Of a stretch of 64,000 bases of DNA, positions 51,724 through 61,093 are shown piece after piece; within the stretch, counting starts at the first letter, position 1; the number at the start of each line of letters is the position of its first letter. The stretch comes from UBA6168 sp041741095. GTDB taxonomy: Bacteria; Bacteroidota; Bacteroidia; Chitinophagales; Saprospiraceae. A model generated the notes under the pieces. The model worked only from the letters and a program-made list of their open reading frames with translations. It was not told the DNA's origin and did no database searches. Where the stretch lies: NCBI GenBank assembly GCA_041741095.1, contig JBGSKQ010000073.1:77726-141725 (forward strand), read 5' to 3'. Both the position numbers and the translations under genes were made by a program.

Positions 51724-54543
51724 TTAATCCTTCTTTTTCCACTCATACAAAAGGCCTATATAGGCAAGCCTTCCGATAGCTGGCCCCCCATAAGTCTGCA
51801 CTTGCTTTTTGTTAATGATATTGGATGCTCCGATTTTGAGGGTGGTGTTGATGCGTTTGAAATTAATGTTCACTTGTGCGTCTATCAAATCATAAGTTGG
51901 GATGGTGCCTGTAAACTGTGGCGACCCTTCAAAAGTAAAGCCTTGTATCCATTTGTAATTGATGCTGAAGCCATAGTTCCTGATGGTCATAAATCCTAAG
52001 TTGGACTGCATATCCCTGCCAGAAATTCCAATGTTGAATTTATGCTCTGGGGTGTTGTAGGCGGGCACGATGGGGTCATCGGCTCCTTTCTTGTTCAGTT
52101 TGTTCCAGGAATAATTTCCGTTGAAGACCAGGTATTTCGGGAAATAATAATTGAGGCCGATGGAAAAGCCCTGGGTAGTGACGGTAGATTGTGCATTGGA
52201 GGCTACTCTGTAAGGTTGTATCACTGTTGGGTTAAGCCTATTAAAAATAGGAATGATGGTATATTGGAAATCCACCCCGAATTCATAGCCGATAAAGTCC
52301 TTGTAAAAACTGTAATAATAATTGGCGTCCACCCAGATGGAATTGAAAAGGCTTCCCCTCCAGCCAATTTCAAATGTTTTAACTTTTTCAGGCCGGATTG
52401 CATCAATATTGAAATAGTCCAGGCTGTCGGCATCCAGTGAATTCAAGGTGGAAATAACAGATGCTATGGTCACCAGGCTATCTACGCCGTTTATGTTCCC
52501 CCTCAGGATTGCTCGTCCGACATTGTAATTAAGGTATTGGTCGGCGAGGGTTGGATTCCTAACGGCCGAGGAAAAGGAAAACCTGAAAACGTGATCCAAT
52601 GATGGGGAATATACCAGAGAAGCTGCCGGGGAAGCAACTGGATTGAAATTTTGGTTTTTGTCAACCCTCAATGTTGCATTGATCTTCAGCCGGTTATCAA
52701 AAACCTTTTTCTCAACGCCAAGATAACCGCCTACTTCCCAATTCCGGATTTCACGGCCCATGGTGTCAATAAAAATAGTGCCTTTCGAATTTGGCTGGTA
52801 AAGGCGGTAGTTGCCACCGACAATGAAGTTTGCAAAATCGGTATTGATTTGATACTGCCCATGAATGTGGTTGAGGGAAGAGCGGTCGTAGAATCGTGTG
52901 CCTTTAATAGTGTCAGTGGGCAAATGGGAAACAATTTGGTTGAACAGGGAATCGAAACGTGCCCTGCCGAGGGAATCTGGTGCATTTGGGTCATAAAAAT
53001 CATAGGCCAATGGGAAAACGCCACCCGTATTGGCAGCATTTTGCGCTTGTTGGTGCCAAATCCTCAAGGAGTCCTGATTGGCCGCCAGTACGATTGCCTG
53101 TTGTTCAAAATCAAAGGGAAAAGAAGGCGGTGGGTAGCCTTCCAGGTTTTTTACCTTGGCAGAGTTGTTGATTTGCCAATAGTTCAGGTATTTGGTGTTC
53201 CAACTGTTCCTGCCGGCTGCTGCGTCCTGCAGCCTCAAAGCAGTAAAATAAGCGTCGTAACTTTCCCCGGCATCTTCTTCCGTCCTGTATGCCCTCAGGA
53301 AAAATTTGTTGGGCTGGCTCACCTCAAACTTATATTGGAAAAACTTGATCCCTTTCAAGCTGAAGCGATTTTCCCCCTGGTAAACAGTCGTACCATTACC
53401 TACACTAAACCCTCCCATGACCTGGATGTCAGGAGTAATTTTATAGTAAAGCCCAATATTTCCCTTGATGTTCCTGGTATTGTAATCAACCAGATCTACT
53501 TCCCGATATCCTTTTCTATGGAACACACCTAAACCTGGGAATTCAACCAATTCTGAAGGGTCTCTAAAATCACGGCTTCCGTCTGTGTTTTCATCTCCAT
53601 AAACATTTACTGCATCATAACCCCCTGGATTGTCCGCCCCTACTTCCGATTGTTCGGTGGGGCCGTAATTGGTAGCTTCCCAATCGTTGGCCCTCAGGTA
53701 GAAAAGATTGAACTTGTAGCCGAATTTATCTTCCCCGTTCTTGTTCTTAAAAGCATCTGCCCAGCGGATGGCCCCTTCAAAGAGGCTTCTTTCTCCATAT
53801 TTCATCGAAACAGAAAGCCCTTTGTGAAAGAATGGATCTTTGGTCGTCATGTCGATTACACCATTGAAGGCGTTGGGGCCGTAATAGGCTGAGCTCGCCC
53901 CTGCTACCAGTTCCACCTTTTGAACATCCAGTTCTGGTGCGCCGAGAAAATTGCCGAGCGAAAAGTTCAGGCCAGGAGAGGCATTGTCCACACCGTCGAT
54001 AACTTGCAGGGAGCGCACAGGGCTGGTGCTGTTGAAGCCACGCATGTTGATAATGGTAAAGCCCATGCTGGCAGTAGTCAAATCAACCCCTTTCAATGTG
54101 CCCAAGCCTTTATAGAAATCAACCTGTGGTGTTTCTTTTATGGCAATGAGATCCATTGCTTCCACAGTGAGGGGTGATTCTTTTTGTTTGTCTGATAATC
54201 TTTTTTCTCTGATCTCGATAGCGTCAATGGTTAACGTTGCTTCGGAAAGTTTAATGGAAATTTTCTGATTGACTGAAGTAACGTCAAGGATATGCTCTTC
54301 ATAGCCTGTGTATGTCACTGAAATTATGACAGGTAGACTGCCTTTGATATTCAACTCAAAACTCCCATCAAAATCCGTCACCGTGCCTTCTCCCGTCTCC
54401 TTGATGAAAATACTGGCCCCGATGAGCGGGTCCTTGGTGGCTGCGTCAATCACCTCCCCCTTGATGGTGGCTTGTGTAAATGCCGCCAGGGCAATGAATT
54501 GAAAGGCGATTGTTAAAAAGTAGGTTTGTATAGTGCGATTCAT
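51724..54543 (-). CDS. TonB-dependent receptor
   Basis: Outer-membrane receptor of 939 residues. Signal peptide 1-24 (ending AFTQA). A carboxypeptidase-D-like N-terminal domain follows (about 26-110: IKGEVIDAATKDPLIGASIFIKETGEGTVTDFDG). The plug domain (about 130-240) includes VDFYKGLGTLKGVDLTTASMG and VQKVELVAGASSAYYGPNAFNGVI. A long beta-barrel ends in an aromatic strand (LAYIGLLYEWKKKD). Active uptake of a siderophore, glycan or peptide with ExbB/ExbD energy is expected. There is no SusD partner, so it is not a classical SusC pair. The hydrolase-like gene lies 64 bp downstream. Confidence 0.85.
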   Translation of the reverse strand: MNRTIQTYFLTIAFQFIALAAFTQATIKGEVIDAATKDPLIGASIFIKETGEGTVTDFDGSFELNIKGSLPVIISVTYTGYEEHILDVTSVNQKISIKLSEATLTIDAIEIREKRLSDKQKESPLTVEAMDLIAIKETPQVDFYKGLGTLKGVDLTTASMGFTIINMRGFNSTSPVRSLQVIDGVDNASPGLNFSLGNFLGAPELDVQKVELVAGASSAYYGPNAFNGVIDMTTKDPFFHKGLSVSMKYGERSLFEGAIRWADAFKNKNGEDKFGYKFNLFYLRANDWEATNYGPTEQSEVGADNPGGYDAVNVYGDENTDGSRDFRDPSELVEFPGLGVFHRKGYREVDLVDYNTRNIKGNIGLYYKITPDIQVMGGFSVGNGTTVYQGENRFSLKGIKFFQYKFEVSQPNKFFLRAYRTEEDAGESYDAYFTALRLQDAAAGRNSWNTKYLNYWQINNSAKVKNLEGYPPPSFPFDFEQQAIVLAANQDSLRIWHQQAQNAANTGGVFPLAYDFYDPNAPDSLGRARFDSLFNQIVSHLPTDTIKGTRFYDRSSLNHIHGQYQINTDFANFIVGGNYRLYQPNSKGTIFIDTMGREIRNWEVGGYLGVEKKVFDNRLKINATLRVDKNQNFNPVASPAASLVYSPSLDHVFRFSFSSAVRNPTLADQYLNYNVGRAILRGNINGVDSLVTIASVISTLNSLDADSLDYFNIDAIRPEKVKTFEIGWRGSLFNSIWVDANYYYSFYKDFIGYEFGVDFQYTIIPIFNRLNPTVIQPYRVASNAQSTVTTQGFSIGLNYYFPKYLVFNGNYSWNKLNKKGADDPIVPAYNTPEHKFNIGISGRDMQSNLGFMTIRNYGFSINYKWIQGFTFEGSPQFTGTIPTYDLIDAQVNINFKRINTTLKIGASNIINKKQVQTYGGPAIGRLAYIGLLYEWKKKD

Positions 54544-54723
54544 ACTTTGTGTTTGGTTGCTACTTGGTCACTTTGACAGATTTTAGACGCCAAGGTAGCG
54601 ATTTTCCGAAATCTTTAATGTTTGGGTTTTACTTATTGTAAACGAAATTATGACGCCCTCTTGAAAAGTATCGTAAAACAGTTGAATGTTATTTGGCAAG
54701 ATGCCGAACATAATACTGAATTT

Positions 54724-55458
54724 TTATAGGATGGTTAAAATGGAGATGGATATTCCTGCGGCGATGGCGGCCAGTTTTTTCCAGGAGATGTAGTGGTGGC
54801 TCGAACTGTCCATTTCAAAAATGATGACCGTGGAAATGTGCAGCAGCGAACCAACGGCAAATGCCAGAATCGCCTTTTGCCATGAGATAGGGATGGCTAT
54901 GGATTCGGCCAGGATGGCCCCCAATGGCGACATGCCCGCAAAAATGATCAGGCACAGCCAGACCCATCGTTTTTGCAGGTGGCTCACCAGGAGCAAGACA
55001 ACCAGCGCAAAGGCCGCCGGGATGTGGTGCAGGATGATGCCGTACAGCAGGTGGTTGTGCGTGTGGCCCTGGCCCAATTCCACCTCGTGCATTTCACCAT
55101 AATAACTGAGCGGCATCCCTTCCACGAATGCATGGATGCAAAGGCCCGCCATCACGGCCACGACAAACGACGGCGAATACTTGTGGGGGGCATGGATGTG
55201 GCCATGTTCTACGCCTGCGGAGAGTTGCTCCAACAGCAGTTGTACAAAAAAACCCGCCAAAACCCAAAGCCCCGGCTGATAGTTGCCGCCCGAAAACACC
55301 CAGGGCATCAGGTGCAGCACTGCAATGCCCAGAATGTAGCTGCCGCTAAACGATAGCACAATCTGCAACAGCCCTTTCTTTTGTTTTTGAAAATAAAAGC
55401 CCGCACTCCCGCCTATTAGGACGGTAGAGAAAAGAAGGATGAGTTGCCAATCCGGCAT
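54724..55458 (-). CDS. ZIP family metal transporter
   Basis: Divalent-metal importer of 244 residues from the ATG at 55458. The frame is open for 22 more codons upstream, but those come from a 7-bp tandem repeat and are not conserved-looking. Seven or eight hydrophobic segments are visible. The metal-binding motifs are in place: HAFVEGMPLS (TM4) and HHIPAAFAL (TM5), with a His-rich loop between (HTHNH). A GHIHAPH loop may also bind metal. Zinc or iron is the usual substrate. A good Bacteroidota promoter lies about 84 bp upstream. Confidence 0.8.
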   Translation of the reverse strand: MPDWQLILLFSTVLIGGSAGFYFQKQKKGLLQIVLSFSGSYILGIAVLHLMPWVFSGGNYQPGLWVLAGFFVQLLLEQLSAGVEHGHIHAPHKYSPSFVVAVMAGLCIHAFVEGMPLSYYGEMHEVELGQGHTHNHLLYGIILHHIPAAFALVVLLLVSHLQKRWVWLCLIIFAGMSPLGAILAESIAIPISWQKAILAFAVGSLLHISTVIIFEMDSSSHHYISWKKLAAIAAGISISILTIL

Positions 55459-55470
55459 GGTTTGAAAATA

Positions 55471-55501
55471 AATGATGAATGATGAACGATGAACGATGAA
55501 C
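55471..55501. repeat. 7-bp tandem repeat, four copies
   Basis: Four units of AATGATG/AACGATG (two of each) run head to tail just upstream of the ZIP start, followed by AAC. They lie between the promoter and the gene. Confidence 0.7.
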
Positions 55502-55541
55502 TGACGCTGAGTACATCGTCCCACTAATAGTTGTTGCTGCG

Positions 55542-55574
55542 CAAAGGTATTTTTTCTTGTCGTTTTGGATCAAA
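55542..55574 (-). promoter_or_regulatory. promoter of the ZIP gene (Bacteroidota type)
   Basis: On the minus strand TTTG (55571-55574), a 21-bp spacer and TACCTTTG (55542-55549) match the Bacteroidota consensus TTTG-N19-21-TAnnTTTG exactly. It lies 84 bp before the preferred start. Confidence 0.6.
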
Positions 55575-55619
55575 ACAATGAAGAAGGTTCATTCTTCTCA
55601 GGGGTTGGATATAGGTTGC

Positions 55620-58600
55620 TTAACCGACGATTTCGACGATACTTGTGCCGCCGCCCCTTTTCAAGACCCTTACCTGTGTGGAGATGCGTTCCTTCAGCTC
55701 TTTTACATGTGAAATGATGCCGATGGTCTTTCCCCTGGCTTGCAAGTTTTCCAGGGTGCTGATGGCCAGGTCGAGGGTTTGTTCGTCGAGGGTGCCAAAG
55801 CCTTCGTCAATGAACAGCGAGCGGATATTGGCATTCCGGCCCGCCAGATCGGAGAGGCCGAGGGCAAGGGCGAGGCTCACAAGGAAGCTTTCGCCGCCTG
55901 ACAGGGTGTTCATGGAGCGCACATTGTCGGCTTGATACGTGTCCACAATATCGAGTTCCAAATCTTCGCCCGGCCGTTTGATGATGACGTACCGTCCAAA
56001 GAGGTTGCCGAGGTGCGCATTGGCAAGTTGAACCAGCTTTTGCAGGGTCAGGCCTTGCGCAAAAATGCGGAACTTCTTGCCGCCGGATGAACCGATGAGG
56101 TCGTACAGGGCGGCCCAACGATTGAAAATCTTCCGCTGTTCCTCTGTTTTTTCCAGCAATTCTGCTGCTTCGGCCTGGCGCTGATCGTTATCTTGCAGTT
56201 GTTGTTGCAAGGCACCGATTTCCCTTTGTACTGATTGCACATTTGTTTCTTGTTCCGCAGTGGCGGTTTCCAGTTCTGCTAAAGTTTTTTCCGTCAAGCC
56301 GAGTAGAGCTTGAGTTTCAATGCTCGCTTGGGTTTCCCGGATGCTTTGTGCTATTTCTATGGCTTTGTTTTTCAGGGCTTCTGCCTGCTGTTCGATGGCT
56401 TGCGCCGCTTCTTCCGGGAGGATGGCATTTTTCAAAGTATCGGTATTGGCAAAACCAAGCTTTTTCAAGGCTTTTTCCAGGTCTGCACTGATATTGCCCA
56501 GTGCCTTTTGGGTTTTGGCTAAATTTTCTTGCTTGCTGTGAAGTGCCTGGTGGTTCAGGGCCAACGCTTCTTTGTTTTTGTTGAAAACCTCCTGGGCTTC
56601 GGCCATTGATTTTTCAAGCCGCTCAGTCCCCTCCAATAATTTTTCCCGTTCCACTTGCGGATCATTTTCCCCAAACAACTCTTTTCGTTTTGTTTGCAAA
56701 CCTGACATCACAGACCTTGCTTCTTCTAGTTCCAAATGTTTGGCTTTGTGCTTTTCACTGGTTTCTTTCAGCAATTTTTCAATTTGCTTCAACTCCTGCC
56801 TGGCAAGGGCCAGTTGTCCCTCCCACGTTTGCAATTGGCTTTTTTGTTGGGAAAAATCCTTCTCCTGGGCCTCCAATTCGCCGAACATCCCATTGGCCTC
56901 TTCCACTGAAAACTGGTAGCCATATTTACCTACCAGTATGTCAAGTTCTTGCCTGCCTTGTTGGAATTTTTTATCAAAATCCTCCAGCATCCGCTCTTTT
57001 TCCTTGATCAGTTCTGCCCGGTGTTTGATGTCGAAGTGCAGGTCCTTGGCCTTGTTTTCCAGGCTGCGCATTTGTTCTTCCCGTTGCCCAATCTCCCGGT
57101 TGAGCCGTGCCAAAGTTTCCCTGGCAGATTTTTTCCGGTTCAGGTTGTCTTCAAATGTCCCTACTTTTTTCAACAACCACACGCCGTGCGATTTGGCAAA
57201 ATCATCTTCGTTCAATCCAGGGAAGAGGGCAGCCATTTTCCGCTCACAGTCGAGCAATTTGTTTTGCACCCTGCCCAAATGCCCAGTCGTGCTGCTGTCA
57301 ATATGCAGGATGTTGGACGAAATTTCATAATGTCGTTTCAACAAGGCGGTCCTGTACTGATGGCTTTCGTGGTATGCATTTTCGGCCATTTCCAGTTCGG
57401 CCTTCGCCTCGTTCACGTAAGGTTTGACATGTTGGTGCCGAAAAGGGTGCTCCGTGGAAAAACACAGTGGGCAAGCTTCGCCTTCTTTCAGGTTGGCACG
57501 GTCGGCCTCGTAATTGGCTATTTGTTGGTGGAGCCTGAAGTTTTCCTGCTTGTATTTTAAAATGTTTTCAAGGGTTTCGGTTTCTTCCAGGGCGCTCAGC
57601 AACATTTTGTCAATGGCCGTTTCTTCCCGCTTCAGGTTGTCCAACTCATCTTCCAATTCCGCCAATTCCTGCAAGGTTTGGCTGTATTCCTCACTCAATC
57701 CATTGAGCTGGCGGAAGTTTTTGTGCTGCTCGCCCAGGGCTTCTATTTCGAAGCTCAATTTTTCAATCAGGTCGTTGCGGTCAGTTGGGTATTCGACGGT
57801 CGCAGTTTTTTTAAAATTCAAAACCAATGCTTCCAGGCCTGTTTTTTCTTGTTCCAAATGATGTTGCACCAAATGCTGCTCGCTTTCTGCCTGGCTGTTT
57901 TTTTGGGACAATACATGCAGTTCCTCTTTTATTTGCTTTTGGCTTTTATAAATATCCCGCAAATTTTCCCGCATCAGGCGGATGGCAGGCAAATCCTTTG
58001 GCAGCGATTCCAAAACGGCGTTTTCTTTCAACCAATCTTTTGCTGTTTCAATCAATTTTTCCAGGCTTTGGCTTTCCTTTTCCAGGGCAATTTTCCGTTG
58101 CTGGTTTTCCGCTTCCGATAGTTTCAGGGCAGCGGCTTCTTCTGTTGTTTTTGCTAAAATTTCGGATTTGGTGGCAAGCTGTTGATCCAATTTTCCCACC
58201 TCGTCAAACAAGCGCATGGCGGCTGGTTGGCTTAGTTTGAGTGCTTGAAGCGCATTATTTTGTTGGTCAAAAATGTCCTTCGAGTCCCTTTCTTTTTCTT
58301 GTAAAATAGCAAGTTCCAACTCCAAGGCTTCCGCCTCTCCTTGTAGCAAGCGGGCCTCGTTTTCCTTGTCCTCCAACTGTGAAAGTGTAGGTTGGTAGGG
58401 CAGGGCCAGGCGGTGGGTGGCCAGTTTTTCCAAATCGGCCTGTTGGCTGAGTTTTTCGGATTCCAGGTTGTCAGCAGCTTTTTGGTAAATTTCCAATCGG
58501 GTCCTCAGTGCAGCGAGGTTTTGCAGCCAAAGCAATGCCTGCCTCGTCTCTTCCAGCGCTTTTTTCGTCTCCTTGTTTTCCTTTTCCTTTTGTTTCAACA

Positions 58601-59276
58601 GCGTCTTTTTCTCCTTGAGTTCTTCTTTGGAAAACAGTTTGAGCGACTCACGCTGCTTCCTCAAATCCTCCAACGATTGCTGCTCGATGCGGTAGCGTTC
58701 CAGTGCGGCCACGGAGAGTTGCGAATAGATTTCCGTGCCGGTGATGCGTTCCAGGAGTTCGCTGCGCTCCTTGGCCGGGGCTTTCAAAAAGGCGGCAAAA
58801 TCGCCTTGTGCCAGCATCACCGAACGGGTAAAACGGGCGAAATCCAAACCGGTCACCTCCTCAATAAATGCGTCAATTTCCCTGACTTTTCTTTCGGCCT
58901 GGATGATAAAATCGCCACTGGTTTTGTCCTTTTCAGCGACCATGCGGTAGCGGTCGTTCTTTATTTCATCTGTCTTTTTGGACTTGCGCCGGTTGATTTC
59001 CCATTTTGCCAAAAAAATCCGGCCCCCCGCCTCGAATTCACATTCCGCAAAACCTTCATCCGCTCCATGCGACAGCACTTCGTGTTCGTTCGAGTTGCGG
59101 CAAATTTTACCGTACAAGGCCAAGGTAATTGCATCCAGGATGGTCGTTTTGCCCGCCCCCGTGTCGCCAGTGATGGCGAAAAGGCCAGTATCCGCCAAGG
59201 GGCTTGCCATAAAATCTATTTCCACTTTCTCCCGGATGGAATGCAGGTTTAGTAATTGTATGCGGCGTATTTGCAT
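55620..59276 (-). CDS. sbcC: SbcC-like nuclease subunit / SMC-type ATPase
   Basis: DNA repair ATPase of 1218 residues that would work with SbcD to open hairpins and process breaks. Walker A GDTGAGKTT is at 37-45. Long coiled coils (about 170-590 and 640-1000) flank a zinc-hook CPLC motif (about 599-602, in ACPLCFSTEHP). The C-terminal half-site has LSGGESFLVSLALALGLSD, the Walker B region with LFIDEGFGTLD, and GIISHVKELKERI. All key elements are intact. The SbcD partner is not adjacent; the neighbouring gene is a prenyltransferase, which is unusual for an sbcCD locus. The gene stands alone. Confidence 0.85.
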   Translation of the reverse strand: MQIRRIQLLNLHSIREKVEIDFMASPLADTGLFAITGDTGAGKTTILDAITLALYGKICRNSNEHEVLSHGADEGFAECEFEAGGRIFLAKWEINRRKSKKTDEIKNDRYRMVAEKDKTSGDFIIQAERKVREIDAFIEEVTGLDFARFTRSVMLAQGDFAAFLKAPAKERSELLERITGTEIYSQLSVAALERYRIEQQSLEDLRKQRESLKLFSKEELKEKKTLLKQKEKENKETKKALEETRQALLWLQNLAALRTRLEIYQKAADNLESEKLSQQADLEKLATHRLALPYQPTLSQLEDKENEARLLQGEAEALELELAILQEKERDSKDIFDQQNNALQALKLSQPAAMRLFDEVGKLDQQLATKSEILAKTTEEAAALKLSEAENQQRKIALEKESQSLEKLIETAKDWLKENAVLESLPKDLPAIRLMRENLRDIYKSQKQIKEELHVLSQKNSQAESEQHLVQHHLEQEKTGLEALVLNFKKTATVEYPTDRNDLIEKLSFEIEALGEQHKNFRQLNGLSEEYSQTLQELAELEDELDNLKREETAIDKMLLSALEETETLENILKYKQENFRLHQQIANYEADRANLKEGEACPLCFSTEHPFRHQHVKPYVNEAKAELEMAENAYHESHQYRTALLKRHYEISSNILHIDSSTTGHLGRVQNKLLDCERKMAALFPGLNEDDFAKSHGVWLLKKVGTFEDNLNRKKSARETLARLNREIGQREEQMRSLENKAKDLHFDIKHRAELIKEKERMLEDFDKKFQQGRQELDILVGKYGYQFSVEEANGMFGELEAQEKDFSQQKSQLQTWEGQLALARQELKQIEKLLKETSEKHKAKHLELEEARSVMSGLQTKRKELFGENDPQVEREKLLEGTERLEKSMAEAQEVFNKNKEALALNHQALHSKQENLAKTQKALGNISADLEKALKKLGFANTDTLKNAILPEEAAQAIEQQAEALKNKAIEIAQSIRETQASIETQALLGLTEKTLAELETATAEQETNVQSVQREIGALQQQLQDNDQRQAEAAELLEKTEEQRKIFNRWAALYDLIGSSGGKKFRIFAQGLTLQKLVQLANAHLGNLFGRYVIIKRPGEDLELDIVDTYQADNVRSMNTLSGGESFLVSLALALGLSDLAGRNANIRSLFIDEGFGTLDEQTLDLAISTLENLQARGKTIGIISHVKELKERISTQVRVLKRGGGTSIVEIVG

Positions 59277-59312
59277 GGAATTGGTTGAGCTTGAAGGAAG
59301 AAAAGCTTAAAA

Positions 59313-60176
59313 CTAAACGTAAAAATCCAAAATCAACATTCCGCCAAATGCAAGGCTGGCCACTCCGTTGGTAGTGAAAAAAGCCAGGTTGACCCTACTC
59401 AGGTCGTCTGGCTTTACCAAGGTATGCTGATAAAAAAGAAGTGCCGTGAACAAGAGGGCTGCGGCCCAGTTCAGCCAACCCAGGTTAGGAAATTGTTGCC
59501 CTACCAGCCAGGCGGCCACGAAAATGAGAATGACACAGGCCGTATGCAGCACCGAGGAAAGCGCCAAAGCTTGCTTCCTTCCCAATGCAGTGGGGATTGA
59601 AAACAGGTTTTGCGATTTGTCAAACTCTTCATCCTGCAAGGCGTAAATTATATCGAAGCCAGAAACCCAAAGCAGGACAGCCGCCGAATAAAGCATAGGT
59701 ATCAAATCAAATTTTCCTGTCACTGCCAGGTAGGCACCAATTGGGGCCAATGACAAGCCCAAACCCAGTACAAAGTGGCACAAAGGCGTAAAGCGCTTTG
59801 TATAACTATAGCCCAAAATAACCAGCAAGGCCACTGGCGAAAGGTAAAAGCATAGCGGGTTGATAAACCAGGTGGTGAGGACAAACAGTGCCGCACTGGC
59901 CACGACAAAAGCGAGTGCCGATTTGGAACTGATGATGCCGGCAGGTATTTCCCGGATGGCGGTTCTTGGGTTTTTTATGTCAAATTCCCGGTCGAGATAA
60001 CGGTTGAATGCCATCGCTGCGCTCCGTGCGAAGACCATACACAGAATAACCAGCCCCAACAATTTGGCACTAAAACTATGGCCGGGACTGTGTACAGCCA
60101 GAAAAAAACCGAGCATGGCAAAGGGCATCGCAAAAATGGTGTGGCTAAACTTGATCAGTGAAAGGTAGGATTTCAT
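59313..60176 (-). CDS. UbiA family prenyltransferase (MqnP/UbiA-like)
   Basis: Integral membrane prenyltransferase of 287 residues from the ATG at 60176. The 22 codons upstream read like shadow sequence. About eight hydrophobic segments are seen. The two Asp-rich motifs are NRYLDREFDIKNPRT (about 68-82) and DIIYALQDEEFDKSQ (about 187-201), which bind the diphosphate via magnesium. It attaches a polyprenyl chain to an aromatic ring. In Bacteroidota, which use menaquinone, a protein like this could be the MqnP step of the futalosine route; that is inference, since no other men or mqn gene is in the window. Confidence 0.8.
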   Translation of the reverse strand: MKSYLSLIKFSHTIFAMPFAMLGFFLAVHSPGHSFSAKLLGLVILCMVFARSAAMAFNRYLDREFDIKNPRTAIREIPAGIISSKSALAFVVASAALFVLTTWFINPLCFYLSPVALLVILGYSYTKRFTPLCHFVLGLGLSLAPIGAYLAVTGKFDLIPMLYSAAVLLWVSGFDIIYALQDEEFDKSQNLFSIPTALGRKQALALSSVLHTACVILIFVAAWLVGQQFPNLGWLNWAAALLFTALLFYQHTLVKPDDLSRVNLAFFTTNGVASLAFGGMLILDFYV

Positions 60177-60230
60177 ACGGTCGCTTAATGCAGGTAAACT
60201 TGGGCATTTTGGGCTTGGGTGTAATAATAA

Positions 60231-60266
60231 AAAAGCCTGCACAATGTTTCACACGTGCAGGCTTTT
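60231..60266 (-). terminator. rho-independent terminator after DUF1573 gene
   Basis: GCCTGCAC (60235-60242) and GTGCAGGC (60255-60262) form the stem, flanked on both sides by A/T runs, so it can end transcription of the DUF1573 gene on the minus strand. Confidence 0.75.
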
Positions 60267-60288
60267 TTGAGAAAATATAAGCAAGTAA

Positions 60289-60867
60289 TTACTTGTTCAC
60301 TTCTACGTTTGGCTGTGCAGTTTGAGCATTCGGATCCGGCGTCACTTCACCTTTGATGTAGATGATGGATTGTGGCGGATCAGTATTGGCAGTGATGGTC
60401 ACCTGTTTGGTTTGGTTACCGCTCTTGCCTTTGCTGTCGAACTCAACCATGATTTTGCCTTCGCCACCAACTGGGACTGGCTCTTTTGGCCACTGGGGCA
60501 CAGTGCAACCGCAGCTACCTTTTGCATTGCTGATGATCAGCGGCTCTTTGCCTGTGTTTTTGAAAGAATATTCGTGGCGCACTTTTTCGCCAGCCTTAAC
60601 TTTACCGAAATTGAATTCGGTTTCAGCGAACTGGACGGAAGTAGTGGGGCCAACAGGAGCCGCCGGCTCGGCAGCATTGGGGGTCGGCGATACAGCCAAA
60701 CCTGAGCCCGGAGCAGCCGGTGTAGCATTGGGATCGGCAGGGGTAGTTGCCGTTTCTGTGCCGACAGCAGCTTGGGCGGATTGATCGCCAGCGCTGTCGC
60801 TCTTGCAGCTTGCCAAAAAAGCTACCGTAAGGACAGTGAGGATTCCAAATTTAATTTGCTTCAACAT
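60289..60867 (-). CDS. DUF1573 lipoprotein
   Basis: Lipoprotein of 192 residues. Hydrophobic start with a lipobox ending at Cys21 (TVAFLASCKS). A long Ala/Pro/Thr linker (about 25-75) leads to a DUF1573 domain (about 78-180: VQFAETEFNFGKVKAGEKVRHEYSFKNTGKEPLIISNAKGSCGCTVP). The GSCGC signature is present. The domain has an Ig-like fold and unknown function, common in Bacteroidota. A promoter and a terminator bracket the gene, so it is a single-gene transcript. Confidence 0.85.
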   Translation of the reverse strand: MLKQIKFGILTVLTVAFLASCKSDSAGDQSAQAAVGTETATTPADPNATPAAPGSGLAVSPTPNAAEPAAPVGPTTSVQFAETEFNFGKVKAGEKVRHEYSFKNTGKEPLIISNAKGSCGCTVPQWPKEPVPVGGEGKIMVEFDSKGKSGNQTKQVTITANTDPPQSIIYIKGEVTPDPNAQTAQPNVEVNK

Positions 60868-60921
60868 CTTTAACGAGTTTTAATGATGAGATGAAATTTG
60901 TTGCGATGAAAAAAGGAGGCG

Positions 60922-60949
60922 CAAAAGTATGGAATTTTTTGATTTCAAA
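60922..60949 (-). promoter_or_regulatory. candidate promoter of the DUF1573 gene
   Basis: Minus-strand TTTG (60946-60949), a 16-bp spacer and TACTTTTG (60922-60929) resemble the Bacteroidota consensus, with a short spacer. It lies 55 bp before the start codon. Confidence 0.45.
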
Positions 60950-61040
60950 TATTCCGCTAATTGCCATGCAAATTTATGCCAAAGCACCCACAAGCCCTTG
61001 TTAATGAGGCGGGAACAAGTGTTAATGGGTTGTTAAATGG

Positions 61041-61073
61041 AAAAGGCGCCCCGGTGACCGGGACGCCTTTTTC
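61041..61073. terminator. rho-independent terminator after the lipoprotein gene
   Basis: AAAAGGCG-C-CCCGGT with ACCGGG-A-CGCCTTTTT (61041-61073) is a strong GC-rich stem with one internal mismatch. It lies just after the end of the minus-strand lipoprotein gene at 61094. Confidence 0.65.
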
Positions 61074-61093
61074 ACTTGCTAAAAAATTGATTA

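Noticed and set aside
58392..59252. Plus-strand ORF of 286 codons opposite sbcC
   Set aside because: Its Phe/Leu/Gln-rich translation is the antisense of the coiled-coil region and matches no family.
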